Source of the DNA: JASUTC01 sp964604305
GTDB lineage: Bacteria > Thermotogota > Thermotogae > MWEM01
Assembly (NCBI GenBank): GCA_964604305.1
Contig: CAZRYM010000031.1
Coordinates: forward strand, 1 to 18,628
Reading direction: 5' to 3'
DNA: 18,628 bases
The position numbers and the translations under genes are program-made. The notes below the pieces were generated by a model, which searched no databases, was not told the DNA's origin, and saw only the letters and a list, made by a program, of their open reading frames with translations. Positions 7,981 to 14,482 of this stretch are shown piece after piece; the first letter of the stretch is position 1, and each line of letters opens with the position of its first letter.

Positions 7981-8328
7981 TCACCCCAGATTAATTCTGT
8001 CCGATTCGCGCCATAGTTCTTCCAAGGCATAAAATTTTCGACCCTGTCTACTGAAAATATGCACAACAATATCTCCCATGTCAACGAGCACCCAATCTCC
8101 TTTTGCCTGTTTGTCTGCGTAAATCAGTCGCTCATCATTTTCGTTTGCAAAATCTCTGGCTGTGTCGATTAGAGCTTTCATGTGTACGGTGGAATTGGCG
8201 GTACAGATAACAAAATAATCTGTAAGTAGGTTGGTCTCGGACATATTGAGTATCAGTATTTCTTCGGCATCTTTATCATCAAACATGCTGAAGAGAGTCT
8301 TTAATTTTTGCTTTTCTTCTCTGGTCAG
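7981..8328 (-). CDS. rsfS: Ribosomal silencing factor RsfS, CTG start proposed
   Basis: Binds ribosomal protein L14 (uL14) and blocks subunit joining when nutrients are short. Family core: LLTDYFVICTANSTVHMKALID, then GDWVLVDMGDIVVHIFSRQGRKFYALEELW. The first ATG (8284-8286) would give 101 residues, cut into the first helix and have no ribosome binding site. Reading upstream in the same frame adds TREEKQKLKTLFS, which fills the missing helix. A strong GGAGGGG at 8334-8340 lies 5 bases before CTG at 8326-8328, and no other start-like codon occurs between. I therefore place the start at CTG 8328 (115 residues, normal for the family). First gene of the rsfS-fliF-lepA-truA operon. Confidence 0.93.
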   Translation of the reverse strand: MTREEKQKLKTLFSMFDDKDAEEILILNMSETNLLTDYFVICTANSTVHMKALIDTARDFANENDERLIYADKQAKGDWVLVDMGDIVVHIFSRQGRKFYALEELWRESDRINLG

Positions 8329-8359
8329 TTTTACCCCTCCACTGTGTTGTTCAATAGAA

Positions 8360-8368
8360 ATTATATCA
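8360..8368 (-). promoter_or_regulatory. Extended -10 promoter of the rsfS-fliF-lepA operon
   Basis: The minus strand reads TGATATAAT, an extended -10; no good -35 is seen at the normal distance. The start point should fall near 8353, about 25 bases before the proposed CTG start of rsfS. The 12-mer TTATGATATAAT (8360-8371) is identical to that at the binding-protein promoter. Confidence 0.5.
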
Positions 8369-8380
8369 TAACAATATGAT
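8365..8380. repeat. Perfect inverted repeat overlapping the rsfS promoter
   Basis: ATCATA-ACAA-TATGAT on the plus strand: 6-bp arms with a 4-base centre, overlapping the edge of the -10. Its position suggests an operator. It is AT-rich and no T-run follows, so a terminator for the upstream pycB gene is unlikely. Confidence 0.4.
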
Positions 8381-8394
8381 TCTTTTATGTCGTT

Positions 8395-9798
8395 TTAAAC
8401 CGCCGGATAAATGCCTTCGAATTCTTCATTTTCTTTTAGAATCTCCCTGTCCAACTTTATCTCTCCATAATATCTCTGCCTCAAGAACTTTGCTGCAATA
8501 TCCGGGAATAAAGCCAAAGAGAGTATATCTTCATCCGCTTGAGCTAGATGTCCTGCTTCTTGGCGTATTGTTTCTATCATAGGTTTAAGGTGATCAGCAG
8601 GTCTTTCATCAATTATTTCCTTTGGATCAATTACACTGTTTAAAAACTCCTGGTTAATTGTTGAAGGAGGTCTTCCGTATAATCCTTTCAGATAAGCCTT
8701 GACCTCTCGTGTGATTTTTTTATAACGACCCATCATGACATTTAACACTGCTTGTACACCTACTATCTGGCTGGTGGGAGTAACTAAAGGAGGGTACCCC
8801 AAGTCCTTTCTGACCACCGGTATCTCATCCAGCACTTCCTTCAACTTATCAATGGCGTTTTGCTCCTTCAGTTGATTGATCAGATTGGAAAGCATCCCTC
8901 CAGGAACCTGTGAGGTCAAAACCCGTATATTGATATGTTTAATATTCGCATCAACCTCAGCGTGATTTTCCCTCACCTTTTCAAAATAATCTGCAATGGG
9001 CACGAATAATTCCGGATTTATATTCAACTTAACGCTTTCATACTCTTTAAAAGATTCATACATGGCTTCCACCGGAGGCTGACTTGATGCTCCGGAAAGA
9101 GGAGCAGTGGCCGTATCAAAATAATCAGCGCCTGCTTCCATTGCAGAAAGGTATGCCAACTGTCCCGTTCCAACAGTGCAATGGGTGTGCATCTCAATTT
9201 TTATATCACTTTGACTTTTAATTGATTTAACAAGATCAAAAGCGCGTTTTGGTGTTAATAGCCCTGCCATATCCTTTATGCATAATGAGTCCGTTCCCAA
9301 TTGTATTAATTCCTTCACCAACCCGGCATAATACTCCGGGGTATGTACAGGACTTATGGTATAAGAAAGTGCAGCCTGGGCATGGGCACCGTATTTTTTT
9401 GTGAAGCTGATGGATTTTTCCATGTTGCGTACATCGTTTAAGGCATCGAATATCCTTATAATATCTATACCATTTTCGACTGCCTTTTTGATAAAAAGTT
9501 CCAAAACATCATCCGGGTAATGTTTGTACCCCAATATATTCTGACCTCGCAACAGCATCTGCAGTTTTGTTTGCTTTATATTTTTTCTAATGGTGCGCAG
9601 TCTCTCCCAAGGATCTTCATTCAAATATCTCAGGCACGCATCAAATGTGGCTCCTCCCCATACTTCCAATGCCCTGTATCCAACTCTGTCAATTTGATCA
9701 AGAATGGGAAGCATTTCTTCTATAGTCATTCGAGTGGCTATCGTTGATTGATGGGCGTCTCTCAAGGTCGTATCAACGAATTCCAGTTTTCTTTTCAT
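8395..9798 (-). CDS. Pyruvate/oxaloacetate carboxyltransferase subunit (PycB/OadA-like, no biotin domain)
   Basis: Carboxyltransferase chain that moves a carboxyl group between carboxybiotin and pyruvate/oxaloacetate, as in two-subunit pyruvate carboxylase or Na+-pumping oxaloacetate decarboxylase. It has the HMGL-like TIM barrel: VDTTLRDAHQS (metal-binding Asp9), RGQNILGY, IFDALND, the active-site lysine K175 in CIKDMAGLL, and metal ligands H204/H206 in MHTHCTVG. The conserved C-terminal domain follows (VPGGMLSNL, YPPLVTPTSQIVG, LYGRPP). It ends at about 467 residues with no AMKM-type biotin motif, so the biotin carrier must be separate. Start at ATG 9798, with GGAG 8 bases upstream; TTG 9801 directly precedes it and could also serve. 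Which direction it works in cannot be decided here: no carboxylase or Na+-pump subunit is nearby. Confidence 0.92.
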   Translation of the reverse strand: MKRKLEFVDTTLRDAHQSTIATRMTIEEMLPILDQIDRVGYRALEVWGGATFDACLRYLNEDPWERLRTIRKNIKQTKLQMLLRGQNILGYKHYPDDVLELFIKKAVENGIDIIRIFDALNDVRNMEKSISFTKKYGAHAQAALSYTISPVHTPEYYAGLVKELIQLGTDSLCIKDMAGLLTPKRAFDLVKSIKSQSDIKIEMHTHCTVGTGQLAYLSAMEAGADYFDTATAPLSGASSQPPVEAMYESFKEYESVKLNINPELFVPIADYFEKVRENHAEVDANIKHINIRVLTSQVPGGMLSNLINQLKEQNAIDKLKEVLDEIPVVRKDLGYPPLVTPTSQIVGVQAVLNVMMGRYKKITREVKAYLKGLYGRPPSTINQEFLNSVIDPKEIIDERPADHLKPMIETIRQEAGHLAQADEDILSLALFPDIAAKFLRQRYYGEIKLDREILKENEEFEGIYPAV

Positions 9799-9813
9799 CA
9801 AGACAACTCCTTG

Positions 9814-10083
9814 TTATACTATAATGAAATCGCCATAACGACGATTTTCTTCCAACTCTTTTATATTCATATCTTTCACTCTCGCAAAAGACGGGCCTTC
9901 CTTTAAACGCTTTTGAAAATCTTGTAAAGCCTTTTCACGATCACTTTGGGCCAAAACCTCAACACTTCCATCGGACATATTTTTGACGTACCCGTTTATA
10001 CCCAATGCCAATGCCAGTCTGTAAGTAAAGTGCCTGAATCCCACACCTTGCACTCGGCCGTATATCGTGTACAATTTTGTCAT
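9814..10083 (-). CDS. acyP: Acylphosphatase
   Basis: Small enzyme (about 89 residues) that hydrolyses carboxyl-phosphate anhydrides such as acetyl, carbamoyl or 1,3-bisphosphoglycerate phosphates. The active-site Arg is R17 in the signature GRVQGVGFRHF, and the catalytic Asn is N35 in GYVKNMSDGSVEV. Length and domain are standard. ATG at 10081-10083 is preceded directly by TTG; GGAGG 9 bases upstream can serve either. It lies 15 bases upstream of the carboxyltransferase gene and 44 bases after the regulator gene. The carbamate kinase in the same unit makes carbamoyl phosphate a natural candidate substrate (inference). Confidence 0.95.
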   Translation of the reverse strand: MTKLYTIYGRVQGVGFRHFTYRLALALGINGYVKNMSDGSVEVLAQSDREKALQDFQKRLKEGPSFARVKDMNIKELEENRRYGDFIIV

Positions 10084-10127
10084 CAATACCGTCCTCCAAT
10101 GTTTACAATTAAACTAAATTCCTTAAA

Positions 10128-11315
10128 TTAATCATTGCCAAATAATTTCAGTTTCTTGCTTAAAGATTTGTATGAGATACCCAATAATGAAGCCGCTTTT
10201 TTTCTGTTGTTTTCCGTTATCTCCATGACCTTTTTGACAAAGATTTCTTCCACTGTATTCCGTAATTTTTTTTGGAAGTTATTCAGCTGTGGCAACTGCT
10301 CTTCAGTCTTTATGAGCTCGATCCCTTTGAAAAACTCTTGAAGAGCTTTTAAAGCGCCATTAAGACAATAATCTCTTGTGAATTTCTTCAATTCGGTGTA
10401 ATTGCCGGGCCAGCTGTACATCATACAAAGATCTAATGTGCTTTTCGTTGGGTATTTAACTTTCAGATTGTGCTCCTGTGCAAATTGGGAGATTAAATCG
10501 TTAATCAGAAAGGGGATATCATCTTTTCGTTTTCTTATAGGTGGGATTTGCACAGGTTCATACAAGTCGAAAATGGACCTCACACTCTCCATTTCTTCTA
10601 TCCTACAAGATGCGATTATGGGAAACCTGTTCATTTGATTGGTTAAAGAATACAAGTATAACAAATCATCCGTATCAAAGCTGTTGATGTCATCAAAAAA
10701 CACACATTGATGGGGTGACGAAAGAAACCCACCCTTGAAGCTGTCACCTTCCATAAACAATTTTAAAGATTCTGCATTCAAATTGGGACAAAACACAGTA
10801 TCGATCAACAAATCCGGATATAAAAAACGGGCATAATTGTAAGATTCAGAACCCAACTCTTCAACAAACAGAAGATTGAGAGGACTGTTTCTTTTTCCCC
10901 TGAGTTCTTTCAAGAACGGCTTGATCTCACTCCCTGAAAAAAGAGGTTCACGATAAACAGAGAAATGACTGAATCTTCTGTTTTTTTCATCCAATTCAAT
11001 TTGAAAACTCAACACCGTGATGAGATTGTTAATCAGGGTGTTTTTGTCGGAAAAAACGATGACGTCTTCTCTGTGGATTTTTGGAGAATATACACTGGAA
11101 GGCAAAAAGAATAATCTGCTGAAAGGGAATTCGCCTTTCAGCTTTTCGATTGAAGTTGTCTTATCAAAAGAATTCTCGGATAACACAACGATATCCCAGG
11201 GTTCGGAGTATTTTGAATCAAAATCTCCGGATGATATTAGACATTTCTTTTTAAACCTTCCCAAATATTGTTCTGTTTCCCCAATTAAATCATTATCTAA
11301 AAAGAGCTTGACCAA
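10128..11315 (-). CDS. Degenerate sigma-54-activator-like regulator with Fis-type DNA-binding end
   Basis: About 395 residues with an NtrC-family plan but a dead engine. Numbered from the upstream TTG 11333: an alpha/beta receiver-like domain at 1-110 with no clear phospho-acceptor Asp (DIVVLSE where one is expected); a divergent AAA+ region at about 150-290; and a Fis-type helix-turn-helix at 366-398 (ITENNRKKAASLLGISYKSLSKKL). In the AAA+ region the Walker A (usually GESGTGKE) reads EELGSESY (158-165), the GAFTGA loop is missing, Walker B is VFFDDI (211-216), while PPIRKRKDDIP and YSWPGNYTELKKF are well kept. ATP-driven activation of sigma-54 polymerase is therefore unlikely; a simple DNA-binding regulator is more plausible. 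TTG 11315 has AGGAG 8 bases upstream; TTG 11333 overlaps the arcC stop and lacks spacing. Confidence 0.8.
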   Translation of the reverse strand: MVKLFLDNDLIGETEQYLGRFKKKCLISSGDFDSKYSEPWDIVVLSENSFDKTTSIEKLKGEFPFSRLFFLPSSVYSPKIHREDVIVFSDKNTLINNLITVLSFQIELDEKNRRFSHFSVYREPLFSGSEIKPFLKELRGKRNSPLNLLFVEELGSESYNYARFLYPDLLIDTVFCPNLNAESLKLFMEGDSFKGGFLSSPHQCVFFDDINSFDTDDLLYLYSLTNQMNRFPIIASCRIEEMESVRSIFDLYEPVQIPPIRKRKDDIPFLINDLISQFAQEHNLKVKYPTKSTLDLCMMYSWPGNYTELKKFTRDYCLNGALKALQEFFKGIELIKTEEQLPQLNNFQKKLRNTVEEIFVKKVMEITENNRKKAASLLGISYKSLSKKLKLFGND

Positions 11316-11329
11316 ATGATTTTCTCCTA

Positions 11330-12277
11330 TCAATCCTTGTAAATTATCGTTCCCGTTTTGCCTTCAAGTGCATCAGCAAGTTTTTCCATTGAAGTGATCA
11401 AACACTGCTTTCCCGATTCATTGACAAATTTCATAGCTGCTTCTATTTTCGGACCCATGCTTCCCTTTGGAAATTCACCACTTTCCAGGTACTCTTTTGC
11501 CTCTGAAGTGGATATTTTCTGCAATCGTTTTTCGTTTTCCTTGCCATAGTTCAAACAGACTTGATCAACACCTGTCAAGATAATGAGTTCGTCGGCACCA
11601 ATTTCCAAAGCCAGTAAAGCGGAAGCCCTGTCTTTATCTATGACAGCTTCAACACCGTAAAGCATGTTGTTCTCGTCTATTGCAACAGGAATGCCACCGC
11701 CTCCTGCAGCGATAACTATGACATCTTTTTCAATTAAATCCTTCAACACTTCACGCTCAACTATATCCAAAGGCTGTGGGGATGGAACAACCCTTCTCCA
11801 ACCTCTTCCCGAATCTTCAATAAAATCCCAACCCTTCTCATCAGCCAGTTTTTTACCTTCTTCTTCGGAATAAAAAGGACCAACCGGTTTTGTGGGTTCC
11901 TTAAAGGCCTTGTCTTGGGGATCAACTACAATTTGAGTCACCAATGAGCAAATAGTCCTTTCAACATCTCTTTTTTTCAGGCTGTTTCCAAGAGCTTGTG
12001 CGATAAAATACCCCAAACTCCCTTGTGTTTGCGCATCGTTAACATCTATCGGAAATGGAGGTATCTTCTCCTTGGCCATATCCTGCTGAATAAGGATATT
12101 ACCAACCTGTGGGCCATTTCCGTGTGTAATAACCAGATCGTAATCTCTCATGATCATTTCTGTCAAATATTCGGTCGTATTTGCGATATTTTGTCTCATG
12201 TTTTCTGCAGTTGCAGATTCACCCGGCTTGTTGACCGCGTTCCCTCCTATTGCCAGTACCGTTGTTTTTTTTGCCAT
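11330..12277 (-). CDS. arcC: Carbamate kinase
   Basis: Transfers phosphate from carbamoyl phosphate to ADP, giving ATP and carbamate, which falls apart to CO2 and ammonia; it is usually the last step of fermentative arginine, agmatine or allantoin breakdown. 315 residues, full-length, with family motifs AIGGNAV (9-15), THGNGPQVG, DAQTQGSLGYF, the VVPSPQP loop, AAGGGGIPV, AVIDKDRASALLA, LTGVDQV and GSMGPKIEA. ATG at 12275-12277 follows GGGAGGA. No arginine deiminase or carbamoyltransferase is adjacent; instead it leads a unit with a regulator, acylphosphatase and carboxyltransferase. Its stop overlaps the upstream possible TTG of the regulator. Confidence 0.97.
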   Translation of the reverse strand: MAKKTTVLAIGGNAVNKPGESATAENMRQNIANTTEYLTEMIMRDYDLVITHGNGPQVGNILIQQDMAKEKIPPFPIDVNDAQTQGSLGYFIAQALGNSLKKRDVERTICSLVTQIVVDPQDKAFKEPTKPVGPFYSEEEGKKLADEKGWDFIEDSGRGWRRVVPSPQPLDIVEREVLKDLIEKDVIVIAAGGGGIPVAIDENNMLYGVEAVIDKDRASALLALEIGADELIILTGVDQVCLNYGKENEKRLQKISTSEAKEYLESGEFPKGSMGPKIEAAMKFVNESGKQCLITSMEKLADALEGKTGTIIYKD

Positions 12278-12324
12278 TCGTATCCTCCCGTAGTTTTGAT
12301 TTCATAAATATCTGTAGTAGTGGG

Positions 12325-12352
12325 ATTATACCGTTTTTTATGAAAAAAGCAA
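12325..12352 (-). promoter_or_regulatory. Promoter of the carbamate kinase unit
   Basis: Minus strand: TTGCTT (12347-12352), 16 bases, TATAAT (12325-12330). Predicted start near 12318, giving a leader of about 40 bases before the arcC ATG. This is the clearest housekeeping-type promoter in the window. Confidence 0.7.
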
Positions 12353-12473
12353 AATCGAGGGTGGGACAAAACCAACAGTAATAAAAAGCGGGAGGTAAAT
12401 AGCTGCAAAGGTATTTTAAATGTGATAAACAAAAGTGGGTGGAAGAAAAACAGTTAACTGAAGCGAAATAAAT

Positions 12474-12800
12474 TTATCTGTTTTGACTCCTTGTAATATC
12501 TTTGTATAGGCTGTTTGCAAGTGTTTTTAGACTTTGTTTCGAAGCCTCTTTTGAATATTCGTCTAAAATCATTTGTCGGAACCACTGGTTTCCATAGGCT
12601 TCATCTGTAAGATTGGACCGGTTAATGGACTCATCCATGTCCTTGAAGATTTTTGAAAGAAGGATTGAAACAAACTCACTACAAGCTTGTTTGAGTTCGC
12701 TATCTTCAGCCTTTCCGTTTAGGGCTTCCGCTTGATTCTTTACTCTATTGAGATCAGTATTGGTTTGAACTGTCGTTAGATCGATAGGCTTTAAATCCAT
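12474..12800 (-). CDS. FlgJ-like rod-binding protein (no muramidase domain)
   Basis: 108-residue protein matching the N-terminal rod-binding half of FlgJ, which caps or scaffolds flagellar rod assembly. The diagnostic part is LKQACSEFVSILLSKIFKDMDESI followed by GNQWFRQMILDEYSKEASKQ. The C-terminal peptidoglycan hydrolase domain of enterobacterial FlgJ is absent and no separate one is adjacent, so wall opening must be done by another enzyme. ATG at 12798-12800 has AAAGGAGGAG upstream. It follows flgI by 13 bases and closes the flagellar operon. The single-domain form is known in several phyla and is not a truncation: the frame ends cleanly. Confidence 0.88.
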   Translation of the reverse strand: MDLKPIDLTTVQTNTDLNRVKNQAEALNGKAEDSELKQACSEFVSILLSKIFKDMDESINRSNLTDEAYGNQWFRQMILDEYSKEASKQSLKTLANSLYKDITRSQNR

Positions 12801-12813
12801 GTATACTCCTCCT

Positions 12814-13824
12814 TTACATCAGCACAAGTTCTGCATGGAGGACACCTGATTCTTTCAACGAAGTAAGTATCGCTATGATGTCCTGTGGTTTTGCTCCAAT
12901 GGCCTTTAGGCCTGAAACAAGATTCCTGATGGACCCTTCTCCTGCCGGGTTTTCCCCTTCAACAAGTCTGCCATTATCGATAGTGACCGAGAAGCCACCG
13001 TATGAAACGGTAAAATCATCGACTTTTACGTCTCCTCCCATTACTACGGTTCCGGTTCGCTCGTTGATGATGACACGAGCAACAACATCAGGAACAACTT
13101 CAACTTCTTCTATAATCGAAAGAAATGTGATTAGATCGTCACTGAATATATCTGGGATGCCGATTTTTACAGATGAAGAATCGACCGCACGTGCAATGTT
13201 TTCTCCAAATTTGGTGTTTACAGCCTGTGCCGTTCTGGCTGATGTAGTAAAATCCGGATTCAAAAGAAGCAACGTTAGTGTGTTTGAATCTACAATTTCA
13301 GTGGGGATTTCTTTTTCGATGATTGCCCCGGCTGGCACTGTTCCTACGGTTGTAAATCTCTGTTGAAGGTTGATAGATGCATTTATTGCTTGTCCGCCAA
13401 GACTTACCTGTCCTTGTGCCACGGCATACACTACACCATCCGCACCGTAAAGAGGTGTTTGGATCAAGACACCGTTTTCAAGAGAAGAAGCATCACCAAT
13501 GGCGGAAACCACTACATCAAGTCTCATCCCGTTTTTGTAAAAGGCCGGGATATTTGCAGTTACCATTACCAGGGCATTGTTATTTGACTGAAGCTGTGCA
13601 GCCTGAGCGGTTATGCCAAAATTGTTGAGCATATTACTCAAAAGACTGGATGGGATCGTTCCCGAATCTCCCGTGCCATCTAAACCAACAATCAAACCAA
13701 CTCCAAAAAGTTGATTATCTCGGGCTCCTCTAAATCGCGCAATATCCTTTAGTCTGACGAGTGCTCCGAAAGAACTGACGACTATTAGCAAGATTATTAT
13801 GATTATAAAAAGTCTTTTTTTCAT
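12814..13824 (-). CDS. flgI: Flagellar P-ring protein FlgI
   Basis: Periplasmic protein that forms the P ring around the rod in the peptidoglycan layer. About 336 residues, usual for the family. A signal peptide is visible (KKRLFIIIIILLIVVSSFGA), then the signature VRLKDIARFRGARDNQLFGVGLIVGLDGTGDS. Later motifs: NNALVMVTANIPAF, GDASSLENGVLIQTPL, and ERTGTVVMGGDVKV, ending in LHAELVLM. Start chosen at ATG 13822-13824 because AAAGGA lies 8 bases upstream of it; ATG 13831-13833 also reads in frame but overlaps that site. Flanked by flgH (upstream) and the flgJ-like gene. Confidence 0.97.
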   Translation of the reverse strand: MKKRLFIIIIILLIVVSSFGALVRLKDIARFRGARDNQLFGVGLIVGLDGTGDSGTIPSSLLSNMLNNFGITAQAAQLQSNNNALVMVTANIPAFYKNGMRLDVVVSAIGDASSLENGVLIQTPLYGADGVVYAVAQGQVSLGGQAINASINLQQRFTTVGTVPAGAIIEKEIPTEIVDSNTLTLLLLNPDFTTSARTAQAVNTKFGENIARAVDSSSVKIGIPDIFSDDLITFLSIIEEVEVVPDVVARVIINERTGTVVMGGDVKVDDFTVSYGGFSVTIDNGRLVEGENPAGEGSIRNLVSGLKAIGAKPQDIIAILTSLKESGVLHAELVLM

Positions 13825-13837
13825 CTTAATCATCCTT

Positions 13838-14449
13838 TTAAAAGATTATTCCTGAAATTCCGGAAAGAATATACCCTACCCAACTCTGCTCGGATGGATC
13901 CTGCTCAAATACAACATTTCCGTTGTACCAAATCTTTGCGTTGGCAATCTTGAATGAATCGACTGTATTTTGTGCAGTAATATCTGCTGCCCTGACCTTT
14001 CCCTGTACCAGCAATTCTCGCTGATCCTGGCCTACCTTGGTTTCTTTTCGGCCTTCAATGATAAGGTTTCCATTGGGGTCAACATCAACGATCGTTGCAG
14101 CAATTCTAGTGATTACTTGAGATTGTGCCGAATTATCAGTTTGAGTTCTTCCTTCGTCATCCCCATTCACAGGGATAAATTTATCCAGCGTCAGATTTCC
14201 GACGGTTCCGATAAAGGATAAAGCACTGCTGACCAGTCCCTTTCTTTTATCATCAGCTGAATCGTTTTGGGTCAATGATACTGTTTCTGAAACCAGTATG
14301 GTAACAATATCTCCAATTTTGTATGCTTTATTATCACTGTAAAGCGATCTGAATTTCTCATCCTTTGAGTTATTCCAAAGAGATGTTGAAAACCCAGCAG
14401 TTAAAAACAAAGATATGATGATCAACAATACTAATATTTTTCTCTTCAT
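13838..14449 (-). CDS. flgH: Flagellar L-ring protein FlgH, without lipobox
   Basis: Forms the outer L ring that lets the flagellar rod pass the outer layer. 203 residues. It carries the family segments KIGDIVTILVSETVSL, QVITRIAATIVDVDPNGNLIIEGRKE, and VRAADITAQNTVDSFKIANAKIWYNG. The N-terminus is a signal peptide (MKRKILVLLIIISLFLTAGFSTS). Enterobacterial FlgH is a lipoprotein with a lipidated Cys after the hydrophobic stretch; no Cys occurs here in that region, so this form is probably cleaved or anchored differently. The ATG has GGAGG 6 bases upstream. It follows flgA by 33 bases, a gap that may contain an internal promoter. Confidence 0.96.
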   Translation of the reverse strand: MKRKILVLLIIISLFLTAGFSTSLWNNSKDEKFRSLYSDNKAYKIGDIVTILVSETVSLTQNDSADDKRKGLVSSALSFIGTVGNLTLDKFIPVNGDDEGRTQTDNSAQSQVITRIAATIVDVDPNGNLIIEGRKETKVGQDQRELLVQGKVRAADITAQNTVDSFKIANAKIWYNGNVVFEQDPSEQSWVGYILSGISGIIF

Positions 14450-14472
14450 CAGCTTCCTCCGTGTTTATACCG

Positions 14473-14478
14473 ATTATA
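14473..14478 (-). promoter_or_regulatory. Possible internal promoter before flgH
   Basis: A perfect TATAAT lies in the flgA-flgH gap, with a weak -35 (TTAAGG-like) 16 bases upstream. It would give flgH-flgI-flgJ an extra start. The -35 is poor, so this is tentative. Confidence 0.3.
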
Positions 14479-14482
14479 CCTT

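Noticed and set aside
12247..12432. 61-residue minus-strand frame upstream of arcC
   Set aside because: It spans the arcC promoter and overlaps the arcC start in another frame; no binding site or recognisable product.
12434..12480. Possible intrinsic terminator after the flgJ-like gene (CAGTTAACTG followed by a T-run)
   Set aside because: The palindrome allows only a 3-bp stem with a 4-base loop, and the longer pairing AAAACAG/CTGTTTT has a 24-base loop and uses up the T-run; too weak to call. The rest of the 12278-12473 gap holds only the arcC promoter.
12875..13366. Plus-strand open frame of 163 residues
   Set aside because: Fully antisense to flgI, Ser/Thr/Pro-rich in the way typical of antisense frames, and without a ribosome binding site or family resemblance.
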